The translations under genes were made by a program, and so were the position numbers. The notes beneath the pieces were generated by a model. The model saw only the letters and a list, made by a program, of their open reading frames with translations, was not told the origin of the DNA and did no database searches. A DNA stretch of 55,492 nt from Candidatus Gemmiger excrementigallinarum (GTDB taxonomy: Bacteria > Bacillota > Clostridia > Oscillospirales > Ruminococcaceae). Positions 34,549-42,719 of the stretch are shown here, piece by piece. The stretch spans positions 1-55,492 of the forward strand of contig DXBP01000055.1 of assembly GCA_019116445.1 (NCBI GenBank). The letters are read 5' to 3'. Numbering within the stretch: the first letter of the stretch is position 1; the number at the start of each line of letters is the position of its first letter.

Positions 34549-35463
34549 ATGGCCAAGATCCATCGCAATGACGATCCGTACGCAATCCAGAACCAGCGCA
34601 AAGGCGCCACCCAACAGTTTGTGGCGCCTCAGCCTGCCCCGGAACCGTCCCGTCCGGAGCCGGAGGAAGAACCGGAAGAAAAGCCTGCGTCCCGGCCTGC
34701 CCGGAAAAAGCACCGCCGCAAGAGTGATATGGTGTACAATATCGCCATGATTCTCTGCCTGGTGATTTTCCTGGTCAGCGGCGGAGTGCTGGTCAAGCGC
34801 TACATCGATGACCGCCAGACGGAAAATGAATTTGACAATCTGCAGGCTATGATCGATAATGACGCGCCGGCAACCGGGGAAGAGAGCAACAGTGCGAAAT
34901 TTGCAGCCCTGCGGGACCAGAACAGCGATTTTATCGGCTGGATCTCTATTGAGGGCACAAGCCTGGATTTCCCGGTAATGTACGCTCCCGACAACAAGGA
35001 CTTCTATTTGCGGCACGATTTCAATAAAGAATACAGTGTCTACGGCGTACCCTACCTGGACGAAAAGACCACACTGGGCGCCAACGGTCAGAGCGAAAAC
35101 CTGATCGTGTATGGTCATAACATGAAGACCGGCACGATCTTCGGCTGCCTGACCGGCTATAAGGAAGCGGACTACTACGCCGAACATCCCCAGATCCAAT
35201 TTGATACCGTCTATGGTGACGGAACCTATGAAGTGTTTGCTGCTTTTTCCATTGACGTGGTGAATGACACCAGCTTTGTCTACAATCAGTATGTGGATAT
35301 GGATGAAGCGACCTACAACGAATATGTGGAGGAAGTGATTTCCCGCAGCGATGTGGACACCGGTATCCGCCCCAGCTACGGCGAACAGCTTCTGACGCTG
35401 TCCACCTGTGAGTATTCCAGTGACAACGGCCGGTATGTTGTGGTGGCACGCAAAGTGGAGTGA
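34549..35463 (+). CDS. srtB: Class B sortase
   Basis: The 304-residue protein has a cytoplasmic N-terminus of about 60 residues rich in Pro, Glu and Lys, one membrane segment (about 63-82) and an extracellular sortase domain. The catalytic residues are visible: His190 in VYGHNM, Cys287 in TLSTCEYS and Arg295 in DNGRYVV. Class B sortases link surface proteins, often heme-binding or pilus components, to peptidoglycan. No LPxTG- or NPxTx-bearing substrate is encoded nearby, so its partner lies elsewhere. The assignment to class B rests on the IGWISIEGT and TLSTC patterns. Confidence 0.9.
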   Translation: MAKIHRNDDPYAIQNQRKGATQQFVAPQPAPEPSRPEPEEEPEEKPASRPARKKHRRKSDMVYNIAMILCLVIFLVSGGVLVKRYIDDRQTENEFDNLQAMIDNDAPATGEESNSAKFAALRDQNSDFIGWISIEGTSLDFPVMYAPDNKDFYLRHDFNKEYSVYGVPYLDEKTTLGANGQSENLIVYGHNMKTGTIFGCLTGYKEADYYAEHPQIQFDTVYGDGTYEVFAAFSIDVVNDTSFVYNQYVDMDEATYNEYVEEVISRSDVDTGIRPSYGEQLLTLSTCEYSSDNGRYVVVARKVE

Positions 35464-35544
35464 AAAGAAAATAAGGTTTTTGCCAGCAATACCTAACAAA
35501 ATTTTGTAAAAGGCGGGGATAAAGCCGCCAAGGTGGTTTTCTAC

Positions 35545-35573
35545 TTGCTGATTTTTCCGGAATGTGGTATGCT
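35545..35573 (+). promoter_or_regulatory. Promoter in the sortase-glmS gap
   Basis: TTGCTG (35545-35550) and TATGCT (35568-35573) have a 17-bp spacer, with TGG before the -10 giving an extended element. The only thing transcribed from it before a strong terminator is about 100 bases of non-coding sequence. Confidence 0.55.
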
Positions 35574-35579
35574 GGATCG

Positions 35580-35678
35580 TGCGCAAGAACTCAAAAAGGT
35601 TCTTATGGTGTAAGAAACCGGAAAGGGAGAATGCGCGCGGCGGGCGGCCGTTGCCCTTGACGGCCGCCCGCTTTTTTT
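35580..35678 (+). ncRNA. Candidate small RNA or leader upstream of glmS
   Basis: A promoter (35545-35573) and a strong terminator (35640-35678) bracket about 100 bases. The transcript would hold a hairpin AAGAAC/GTTCTT (35585-35604) and the terminator stem. A nine-codon frame, ATG at 35631 to TGA, follows AAAGGGAGA and runs into the stem, so a leader peptide is an alternative. It does not resemble the glmS ribozyme. The region 35464-35544 before it shows no supported gene. Confidence 0.4.
35640..35678 (+). terminator. Strong terminator in the sortase-glmS gap
   Basis: GCGGGCGGCCG and CGGCCGCCCGC are perfect 11-bp arms with seven T after them. Confidence 0.93.
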
Positions 35679-35689
35679 GTGTGGACGGG

Positions 35690-35718
35690 TAGACATTTGC
35701 CGCTGAATCGAATATACT
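35690..35718 (+). promoter_or_regulatory. Promoter of glmS
   Basis: TAGACA (35690-35695) and TATACT (35713-35718) have a 17-bp spacer. Its -10 overlaps a perfect palindrome. Confidence 0.75.
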
Positions 35719-35730
35719 GGTAACCAGTAT
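35714..35730. promoter_or_regulatory. Palindromic operator over the glmS promoter
   Basis: ATACTGGT and ACCAGTAT are perfect 8-bp arms around one A. The site covers the -10 and the start region, where a bound repressor blocks RNA polymerase. The TGGT/ACCA core resembles sites of HutC-type GntR regulators such as NagR, which respond to amino-sugar phosphates; the regulator is not in the window. Confidence 0.65.
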
Positions 35731-35793
35731 AAAAGAAACCGCAAGAATTCTAAATACAGAAAATCCATACCCAAAACAGGGAGGGACACGCCA

Positions 35794-37635
35794 ATGTGTG
35801 GAATCGTAGGTTTTACGGGAACTGCGCAGGCCGCGCCCATTTTGCTGGACGGACTTGCCAAACTGGAATACCGCGGCTATGACTCAGCCGGATTGGCCGT
35901 ACAGAATGCGGCTGGCAAAATCGAGGTGGTCAAGGCAAAAGGCCGCCTGAAAGTCCTGCACGAGATGACCGATGGCGGCAAGGCCGTACCGGGCAGCTGC
36001 GGCATCGGGCATACGCGCTGGGCCACCCACGGGGAGCCGTCGGTCGTCAACGCTCATCCGCACTATTCCCGCGACCAGAAGATCGCGGTGGTGCACAACG
36101 GCATCATCGAAAACTATCTGGAAATCAAGGAGCGGCTTATCAATCGCGGTTACAGCTTTGCTTCTCAGACCGACACCGAGGTGGTGGCCCAGCTGCTGGA
36201 CTACTACTATACCGGGGAATCGGCCGGGGATGCACTGGATGCCATCTCCCGCATGATGCTGCACGTGCGCGGGTCCTATGCCCTGGGCATTTTGTTTGCC
36301 GACCAGCCCGGCACGTTGTACGCCGTGCGCAAGGACAGCCCGCTCATCGTCGGTCAGTGCGAGAACGGTTCCATCATTGCCTCCGATGTCCCGGCATTGC
36401 TCAAGTATACCCGCACGGTCTACTACATTGACAATCTGGAGATCGCCCGCCTGACACCGGACTCCATCGAGTTCTTCAACGTGGATAAGGAACCCGTCAA
36501 CCACGAAACCACCACCATCGAATGGGACGCCGAAGCGGCCGAAAAGGGCGGCTACGAGCATTTCATGATGAAGGAGATCCATGAGCAGCCTGCCGCCGTG
36601 CGGGATACCATCTCGCCGCGGCTCAAGGATGGCAAGATCGATCTGTCCGAACTGGCGCTGGATGAAGAAACGATCCGCGGGGTGCGCCGCATCTACATCA
36701 TCGGCTGCGGTTCCGCTTACCATGTGGGCATGGCCGCCCGCTATGTCTTTGAAAGTCTGGCCCGTCTGCCTGTGGAAGTGGATGTGGCCAGCGAATTCCG
36801 GTACCGTAACCCGGTTCTGGAAACGGATTCCCTGGCACTGGTGATCAGCCAGAGCGGCGAAACCGCCGATACCCTGGCGGCGCTGCGCCTGTGTAAGGAA
36901 CGCGGTGTGCGGACCATCGGCATCGTCAACGTGGTGGGGTCCAGCATCGCCCGGGAAGCCGATGCCACGATGTATACCTGGGCCGGTCCCGAAATTTCCG
37001 TGGCGACCACCAAGGCCTACAGCACCCAGCTGGCGGTGTGCTACCTGCTGGCAACCGAGTTTGCCCGGGTGCGCGGCACGCTGGCCGAAGGCCAGTACGA
37101 AAATCTGGTGGCCGAGATGGAAGCCCTGCCCGACAAAATCGAGAAGATTCTGGCGGATAAAGAGCGCATCCAGTGGTTTGCCAGCAAATATGCCAACGCC
37201 AAGGACGCCTTCTTCATCGGCCGCGGGCTGGACTACGCCACGGCCCTGGAAGGCAGCCTGAAATTCAAGGAGATCAGCTACATCCATTCGGAAGCCTTCG
37301 CGGCGGGGGAGATGAAACATGGGCCCATCTCTCTGGTAGAAAACGGTACCCTCGTGGTGGGCATCCTGACCCAGCCGGACCTGTTTGAAAAAAGTGTTTC
37401 CAACATGGTAGAAGTCAAGAGCCGCGGCGCTTTCCTGATGGGGCTGACGACCTACGGCAATTACAGCATCGAGGATACGGCCGGCTTTACCGTCTATGTC
37501 CCCAAGACCGATCCCCATTTTGCCACCAGTCTGGCGGTGATTCCGCTGCAGCTGCTGGCTTACTATGTCAGCTGTGCCAAGGGCCTGGATGTGGATAAAC
37601 CCCGCAATCTGGCCAAGAGTGTCACCGTGGAGTAA
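35794..37635 (+). CDS. glmS: Glutamine-fructose-6-phosphate aminotransferase
   Basis: GlmS makes glucosamine 6-phosphate, the entry to peptidoglycan and amino-sugar synthesis. The mature N-terminal Cys of the glutaminase domain is in MCGIVGF, followed by GHTRWATHG. Two SIS sugar-binding domains follow (IIGCGSAYHVGMAA and ISQSGETADTLAAL; FIGRGLDYATALEGSLKFKE), and the C-terminus ends in NLAKSVTVE. The 613-residue length is normal. There is no glmS ribozyme in the leader; control may be by the palindrome at 35714-35730 instead. Confidence 0.97.
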   Translation: MCGIVGFTGTAQAAPILLDGLAKLEYRGYDSAGLAVQNAAGKIEVVKAKGRLKVLHEMTDGGKAVPGSCGIGHTRWATHGEPSVVNAHPHYSRDQKIAVVHNGIIENYLEIKERLINRGYSFASQTDTEVVAQLLDYYYTGESAGDALDAISRMMLHVRGSYALGILFADQPGTLYAVRKDSPLIVGQCENGSIIASDVPALLKYTRTVYYIDNLEIARLTPDSIEFFNVDKEPVNHETTTIEWDAEAAEKGGYEHFMMKEIHEQPAAVRDTISPRLKDGKIDLSELALDEETIRGVRRIYIIGCGSAYHVGMAARYVFESLARLPVEVDVASEFRYRNPVLETDSLALVISQSGETADTLAALRLCKERGVRTIGIVNVVGSSIAREADATMYTWAGPEISVATTKAYSTQLAVCYLLATEFARVRGTLAEGQYENLVAEMEALPDKIEKILADKERIQWFASKYANAKDAFFIGRGLDYATALEGSLKFKEISYIHSEAFAAGEMKHGPISLVENGTLVVGILTQPDLFEKSVSNMVEVKSRGAFLMGLTTYGNYSIEDTAGFTVYVPKTDPHFATSLAVIPLQLLAYYVSCAKGLDVDKPRNLAKSVTVE

Positions 37636-37683
37636 GAAAACTGACTTATTTACCAAAAATTTTCTTTGATTTTTGGACAATAT

Positions 37684-37729
37684 GCGCCCCGTTTGCCTCG
37701 TTTCCCACAAGACAAGCGGGGCGCTTTTG
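37684..37729 (+). terminator. Intrinsic terminator after glmS
   Basis: GCGCCCCGTTTG and CAAGCGGGGCGC pair with one mismatch around a long loop, followed by TTTTG. Confidence 0.8.
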
Positions 37730-37738
37730 TGTTATAAT
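37730..37738 (+). promoter_or_regulatory. Extended -10 promoter of the dehydratase-sugar transferase operon
   Basis: TGTTATAAT is a perfect extended -10 that begins at the tail of the glmS terminator. The -35 (AGACAA) is weak. Confidence 0.65.
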
Positions 37739-37805
37739 ACCCCCATATACAGCAATTTCCGATCCGCACTGCCGGATCGACGGACTATAAAGGACCATAC
37801 TACAC

Positions 37806-39797
37806 ATGCAACAGGATTCCAAACAAATCATTAAGGGGCTGCCGCGGCGTATTCTTTTGATGCTGCTGGATTGCGGCTTGATCGTTTTCTGCTATTGGCT
37901 GGCTGTCATGCTGCGTTTTGACAGCGGCGAGGCGTACCAGCGCGCCGAAGTACTGCGCGCCATGGCGCCCATGCTCTATTATGTGCTGCCGATTTATATG
38001 ATCGTGTTCTGGTTCGGCGGCTTGTATGAGATCATGTGGGAATATGCCGGTATGCGGGACCTGGCGCGCCTGACGTGTCTTTCCGGTCTGGCTACCGGCC
38101 TCATCATGCTGTTCGACCTGTTCTACCGCAGCCGCCCCATCAGCGGTGCGGTGCTGATCTTCGGCGCGGTGTTCAACACGGCGGCCATTGCCGGTGTGCG
38201 CTTTTTGTGGCGCCTGATCAAGACGGTGCGCGGAGCCCGGGCCCATAAGCCGGAGAACCAGACCCCGCTGCTCATTGTGGGCGCGGGCAATGCCGGTGCC
38301 TGGGCTGTGAACCTTTGCAAAAATAAAAATCAGAGTTTCGGCGACCCCATCTGCATTGTGGACGATGACCTGACCAAAAAGGGCCTGCGCGTCCAGGGCG
38401 TGCCGGTACGCGGCACGATCTCCGACATTCCGGAACTGGTACGCAAATACCATATTATGGAGATCGTCATTGCCATCACCACGCTGAAGGGCGACCGCCT
38501 CAGCGAGATCATCAACCTCTGCAACTCCACCCACTGTCGGGTGCGGATGCTCTCTGACCCCCAGGCGGTGGACGAAAACGGCAACCCGGTAGCGGCCGGT
38601 TTCCGTGAACTGAACACGGCGGACTTCCTCTCCCGGGACGAGATCCAGCTCAATAACGCCCAGATCTCGGAGTACCTGCACGACAAAGTGGTGCTGGTCA
38701 CGGGCGGCGGCGGTTCCATCGGCAGTGAACTCTGCCGCCAGATCATGCGCTACCAGCCCCGGCGGCTGCTGATTTTTGATATTTACGAAAACTGTGCCTA
38801 TGAGCTGGAAACCGAGCTGCGCAACAAGTACGGCGCCGATGCACCGGTTATCACGCTCATCGGTTCCATCCGCGATAAGGAACGCCTGGATGAGGTGTTC
38901 GATACCTACCATCCGTCGGTGGTGTTCCATGCGGCTGCCCACAAGCACGTGCCCCTTATGGAAATCAGCCCGGCGGAAGCGGTCAAGAACAATGTGTTCG
39001 GCACCAAAAATCTGCTCACAGCCGCTGCGGAGCATGGTGTGGAGCGGTTTGTGCAGCTTTCCACCGATAAAGCGGTCAATCCCACCAATGTCATGGGCTG
39101 CACCAAGCGCCTGTGTGAAATGCTGATCCAGTCCTTTGACGGCGGCACGGATATGAAATGTATGGCGGTTCGTTTCGGCAATGTGCTGGGCAGCCATGGC
39201 AGCGTCATCCCGCTGTTCGAGGAACAGATCAAGCGGGGCGGTCCGGTCACCATCACCCATCCCGAGATCGTTCGCTACTTCATGACCATCACCGAAGCAG
39301 CCCAGCTGGTGCTGCAGGCCGGCGGCCTTGCCAAAGGCGGCAGCATCTATGTACTGGATATGGGTGAGCCGGTCAAGATCATGGACCTGGCCAACCGCCT
39401 GATCCGATTCTACGGGTATGAGCCGGGAGTCAATATGCAGATCAAGATCACGGGTCTGCGCCCCGGTGAAAAATTGTACGAAGAACTGCTCATGGACACC
39501 GAGCAGGACAAAATGCGCAAGACCGCGCACAACAAGATCTTCATCGCGCCGCCCATGAAGATCGATCTGGCCGATTTCTACAACGGCCTGCAGGCGCTGC
39601 TTGTGGCGGCACATCATAACGATGATGCGGTGGTGGAGTGTCTGCAGCACATGGTGCCCAGCTACCATCCCAACCGCCGTGTCCGCGCCGACCATACGGT
39701 CGTGGCGGTCAGCGGCAACACCGGGCTGTTCTCCAAAGAAGAAATCGAAAAGCAGATGGCGGAACGGCAGAACCATACCGAAGCGAAGGGAGATTGA
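37806..39797 (+). CDS. Membrane-bound UDP-sugar 4,6-dehydratase (PglF/WbpM/CapD-like)
   Basis: The 663-residue protein has four membrane segments in residues 14-130, a Rossmann-type domain at about 150-280 (LLIVGAGNAGAWA), and a C-terminal short-chain dehydrogenase/reductase domain from about 295 (VLVTGGGGSIGSELC). The catalytic region reads STDKAV and NVMGCTKR: the usual Tyr of SDR enzymes is Met, as known for WbpM and its relatives. Such enzymes convert UDP-GlcNAc to a 4-keto-6-deoxy sugar for bacillosamine, QuiNAc or FucNAc in surface glycans. It is followed by a sugar-phosphate transferase, a natural partner. Confidence 0.94.
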   Translation: MQQDSKQIIKGLPRRILLMLLDCGLIVFCYWLAVMLRFDSGEAYQRAEVLRAMAPMLYYVLPIYMIVFWFGGLYEIMWEYAGMRDLARLTCLSGLATGLIMLFDLFYRSRPISGAVLIFGAVFNTAAIAGVRFLWRLIKTVRGARAHKPENQTPLLIVGAGNAGAWAVNLCKNKNQSFGDPICIVDDDLTKKGLRVQGVPVRGTISDIPELVRKYHIMEIVIAITTLKGDRLSEIINLCNSTHCRVRMLSDPQAVDENGNPVAAGFRELNTADFLSRDEIQLNNAQISEYLHDKVVLVTGGGGSIGSELCRQIMRYQPRRLLIFDIYENCAYELETELRNKYGADAPVITLIGSIRDKERLDEVFDTYHPSVVFHAAAHKHVPLMEISPAEAVKNNVFGTKNLLTAAAEHGVERFVQLSTDKAVNPTNVMGCTKRLCEMLIQSFDGGTDMKCMAVRFGNVLGSHGSVIPLFEEQIKRGGPVTITHPEIVRYFMTITEAAQLVLQAGGLAKGGSIYVLDMGEPVKIMDLANRLIRFYGYEPGVNMQIKITGLRPGEKLYEELLMDTEQDKMRKTAHNKIFIAPPMKIDLADFYNGLQALLVAAHHNDDAVVECLQHMVPSYHPNRRVRADHTVVAVSGNTGLFSKEEIEKQMAERQNHTEAKGD

Positions 39798-39801
39798 CGC
39801 C

Positions 39802-40428
39802 GTGTATCAACGCTATATCAAGCGATTGCTGGATTTTGTGCTTTCGCTGGCAGCCGTTATTGTGCTTGCCATCCCCATGGGAATCATCGCCATCTGGATC
39901 AAATGCGATTCCCCGGGCCCGGTCTTTTTCAAACAGCGCCGTGTGGGGCAGGGCAAGACCCATTTCAATATCCTGAAGTTCCGCACCATGCGCGGTGATA
40001 CCCCCCATGATGTGCCTACCCATCTGCTGAAAAATCCCGACAGCTATATCACCAGGAGCGGGGCGTTCCTGCGCAAGACCAGCCTGGATGAGCTGCCGCA
40101 GATCTACAACATTCTTGTGGGGCAGATGAGCATTATCGGGCCGCGGCCGGCACTGTACAACCAGTACGATCTCATCGAAGCCCGGGATAAGGTCCACGCC
40201 AACGACATCCGGCCCGGTCTGACCGGCCTGGCGCAGGTCAATGGCCGCGACGAACTGCCCATCGACGTAAAAGCCCGGTACGACGGCGAGTATGCCGCGC
40301 ACCTGACGTTCGGGATGGACTGCAAGATCTTTTTCCACAGCTTCACCTACGTGTTCCAGCGCCGCGGCGTTGTGGAGGGCGGAACCGGCGCAATGGATGC
40401 TTCGCAGAAGGATTCGTCGTCAAAATGA
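39802..40428 (+). CDS. Undecaprenyl-phosphate sugar-phosphate transferase (PglC/WcaJ type)
   Basis: The 208-residue enzyme has one hydrophobic segment at about 10-32 and the conserved cytoplasmic catalytic domain: SPGPVFFKQRRVG, KFRTM, TSLDELPQIYNIL and MSIIGPRP. Members put a sugar phosphate on undecaprenyl phosphate to start a surface glycan. The start is GTG at 39802 behind AAGGGA; the longer frame from 39601 lies inside the preceding gene and is rejected. The C-terminus has an extra Ser/Lys-rich tail. With the dehydratase it forms a two-gene operon. Confidence 0.93.
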   Translation: MYQRYIKRLLDFVLSLAAVIVLAIPMGIIAIWIKCDSPGPVFFKQRRVGQGKTHFNILKFRTMRGDTPHDVPTHLLKNPDSYITRSGAFLRKTSLDELPQIYNILVGQMSIIGPRPALYNQYDLIEARDKVHANDIRPGLTGLAQVNGRDELPIDVKARYDGEYAAHLTFGMDCKIFFHSFTYVFQRRGVVEGGTGAMDASQKDSSSK

Positions 40429-40439
40429 CGGAGGTTTTT

Positions 40440-40472
40440 TCCCGCTGAATTTCAGTTCAGCGGGACTTTTTT
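40440..40472 (+). terminator. Intrinsic terminator after the sugar transferase
   Basis: TCCCGCTGAA and TTCAGCGGGA are perfect 10-bp arms with a TTTCAG-type loop and six T. Confidence 0.93.
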
Positions 40473-40524
40473 GCATACGGACAAAAATTGTACAAGAAAA
40501 TATTACTTTTTTTGTTAAAATATG

Positions 40525-40553
40525 TTGCAAAAGTCAACACGATTGTGTAAAAT
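40525..40553 (+). promoter_or_regulatory. Promoter of the CdaR-type regulator
   Basis: TTGCAA (40525-40530) and TAAAAT (40548-40553) have a 17-bp spacer. The leader contains nested small hairpins (GGGCA...TGCCC with GGCA/GCC inside). Confidence 0.8.
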
Positions 40554-40640
40554 ATACATCAAGAGCTTTCTGTTTTCGGGCAGTTTACCAAAAGGCATTT
40601 TGCCAAAGTGCCCAAATGAACCAAAGGGGAGTTACAGACT

Positions 40641-41726
40641 ATGGCGAACAGGGTATTCCAGAATGTGGTGTACCAGATGAAAGAGGCCGTTGACCGTGTG
40701 GTCGGCGTCGTGGACGAAACCGGTACGGTTATTTCCTGCTCCGAACTGGGGCAGATCGGCGAAGTGCGCGACGGTGTGGCCGCCGTGCGCCAGACGGCAG
40801 GGGACGCCTTTGTGCGGGACGGTTATTCTTATCACCAGTTCTCCAATGCCAAGCACAACGATTATGCGGCGTTTGTGGAGGGCACCGACCCGACGGCAGC
40901 CCAGTTTGCGGCCATGCTGTCCATCAGCCTGCAGTGCATCAAACAGTATCATGATGAGAAGTTTGATAAAACCAACTTCATCAAGAATGTGGTGCTGGAC
41001 AACATCCTGCCCGGCGACATCTATGCCAAAGCCCGGGAACTGCATTTCATTTCCGATGTTCAGCGTGTGGTGCTGTTGATCCGCGTTACTTCCGGCAATG
41101 ATATTTCGGCTTACGATGTGGTCAGCGGCCTGTTCCCGGACAAGCAGAAGGATTTTGTTTTCAATATCAGTGAGAGCGATACCGTTCTTGTCAAGGAGAT
41201 CAAGCCCGACAACAACACCCGGGATATGGAAAAGCTGGCAACTTCCATCGTGGATACGCTGCAGGGCGACCACTACATCAAGGCAGTGGTTGGCATCGGC
41301 ACGCCGATCAACAACATCAAGGATCTGGCGTCCAGCTTCAAGGAAGCCCAGATCGCCATGGAAGTCGGCAAGGTGTTTGATACCGAACGCCAGGTCATCA
41401 GCTACGATCACCTGGGCATTGCCCGCCTGATCTACCAGCTGCCCACCACCCTGTGCGAGGCCTTCCTGCGGGAAGTCTTCAAGCAGGAGAGCATCGACTC
41501 CCTGGACGCCGAAACGCTGTTTACCATCCAGCGCTTCTTTGAAAATAACCTGAACGTGTCGGAAACCAGCCGCGGTCTGTTTGTACACCGCAACACCCTG
41601 GTTTACCGCCTGGAAAAAATCCGCAAGCTGACGGGTCTGGATCTGCGCAACTTCGACGACGCCATTGTTTTCAAGGTGGCGCTGATGGTCAAAAAATATC
41701 TCTCCGCCAATCCCGCCAAATATTGA
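40641..41726 (+). CDS. CdaR/PucR-family transcriptional regulator
   Basis: The 361-residue protein ends in the PucR-type helix-turn-helix (ETSRGLFVHRNTLVYRLEKI, about residues 308-327), and the N-terminal part has the sugar-diacid-recognition-like domain (VVGVVDETGTVISCSE). CdaR proteins activate sugar-acid catabolism genes, but many clostridial members have unknown ligands, and no sugar-acid gene is adjacent here. It is monocistronic with its own promoter and terminator. Confidence 0.9.
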   Translation: MANRVFQNVVYQMKEAVDRVVGVVDETGTVISCSELGQIGEVRDGVAAVRQTAGDAFVRDGYSYHQFSNAKHNDYAAFVEGTDPTAAQFAAMLSISLQCIKQYHDEKFDKTNFIKNVVLDNILPGDIYAKARELHFISDVQRVVLLIRVTSGNDISAYDVVSGLFPDKQKDFVFNISESDTVLVKEIKPDNNTRDMEKLATSIVDTLQGDHYIKAVVGIGTPINNIKDLASSFKEAQIAMEVGKVFDTERQVISYDHLGIARLIYQLPTTLCEAFLREVFKQESIDSLDAETLFTIQRFFENNLNVSETSRGLFVHRNTLVYRLEKIRKLTGLDLRNFDDAIVFKVALMVKKYLSANPAKY

Positions 41727-41736
41727 GTTATGCAAA

Positions 41737-41763
41737 AGTCCCGCCGGGTGGCGGGGCTTTTTG
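41737..41763 (+). terminator. Intrinsic terminator after the CdaR-type gene
   Basis: GTCCCGCC and GGCGGGGC pair around GGGT and are followed by five T. Confidence 0.88.
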
Positions 41764-41816
41764 TATGGGCCGGCCCGCCTTTGCCAACATTGAAAAGGGA
41801 ACCCCGAAGGCGGTAC

Positions 41817-41845
41817 TTGAAAAGGACGTTCGGTTGTGCTATAAT
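41817..41845 (+). promoter_or_regulatory. Promoter of yebC
   Basis: TTGAAA (41817-41822) and TATAAT (41840-41845) have a 17-bp spacer. An inverted repeat CCGCCTT/AAGGCGG (41775-41813) lies just upstream. Confidence 0.85.
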
Positions 41846-41914
41846 ACTTAACTGGTAATTATCGGCTCCAAGTCAAAAAGCCTGAATGAATACAAACGAG
41901 GGGGACCCATACTT

Positions 41915-42652
41915 ATGTCCGGACATAGCAAATGGAACAACATCAAACGCAAGAAGGAAAAGACCGACGGCGCCCGCGCCAAGGTATTTACCAAAATCGG
42001 CCGTGAGATCGCTGTTGCGGTCAAGGAAGGCGGTGCCAACCCGGCTTCCAACTCCAAGCTGGCTGCCCTGATCACCAAGGCGAAGGCCAACAGTGTGCCC
42101 AACGATAACATCCAGCGCATCATCAAGCGTGCCGAGGGCGGCGACAAGGCGGAGTATGAAGCCATGACCTATGAGGGCTACGGTCCCGGCGGCGTGGCCG
42201 TTATGGTCGAAACCCTCACCGATAACCGCAACCGTACGGCGGCCAATATGCGCCACTATTTTGATAAGTTCGGCGGCAACCTGGGCCAGATGGGCTGCGT
42301 CAGCTTCATGTTCACCCAGAAGGGTGTCATCGTGGTGGACCTGGAGGACAAGGACCCCGATGAACTGATGATGGACGCTCTGGATGCCGGTGCCGAGGAC
42401 TTCGATGCCGGTGAAGAGGCTGCTCAGGTCACCACCACGCCGGAAAACTTTACCGCTGTCTGCGATGCGCTGCAGAGCAAGGGCTACAGCTTTATTTCTG
42501 CCGATGTGGCGCAGGTGCCTGCCACCACTACCACGCTGACCGACCCCGACCAGCTGGTGCAGATGGGCAAGCTGCTGGATGCCCTGGACGATGATGACGA
42601 CGTGCAGAACGCCTGGCATTCGCTGGAAAACGAGGAAGATCTCGACCGATAA
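41915..42652 (+). CDS. yebC: YebC/PmpR family translation factor
   Basis: The 245-residue protein matches YebC from the first residue (SGHSKWNNIKRKKEKTDGARAKVFTKIGREI). The family was named as DNA-binding regulators; recent work on YebC2/YeeI and TACO1 indicates that these proteins help ribosomes pass proline stretches. The YebC-type N-terminus is intact. The gene is 67 bp upstream of the PASTA protein gene with no terminator between, so the two may be cotranscribed. Confidence 0.94.
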   Translation: MSGHSKWNNIKRKKEKTDGARAKVFTKIGREIAVAVKEGGANPASNSKLAALITKAKANSVPNDNIQRIIKRAEGGDKAEYEAMTYEGYGPGGVAVMVETLTDNRNRTAANMRHYFDKFGGNLGQMGCVSFMFTQKGVIVVDLEDKDPDELMMDALDAGAEDFDAGEEAAQVTTTPENFTAVCDALQSKGYSFISADVAQVPATTTTLTDPDQLVQMGKLLDALDDDDDVQNAWHSLENEEDLDR

Positions 42653-42719
42653 GACGTGACAAAGAGAGCGTAGGGCAGCACCTTGCTCTCTTTTCTTGTA
42701 TCGAACGAAAGGAACTTCT

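Noticed and set aside
35464-35793. glmS ribozyme upstream of glmS
   Set aside because: The conserved ribozyme core and cleavage-site sequence are not seen; a promoter and a palindromic operator occupy the leader instead.
37800-39776. Long antisense frame to the dehydratase gene
   Set aside because: A shadow of codon bias in a well-identified gene, with His- and Gln-rich low-complexity translation.
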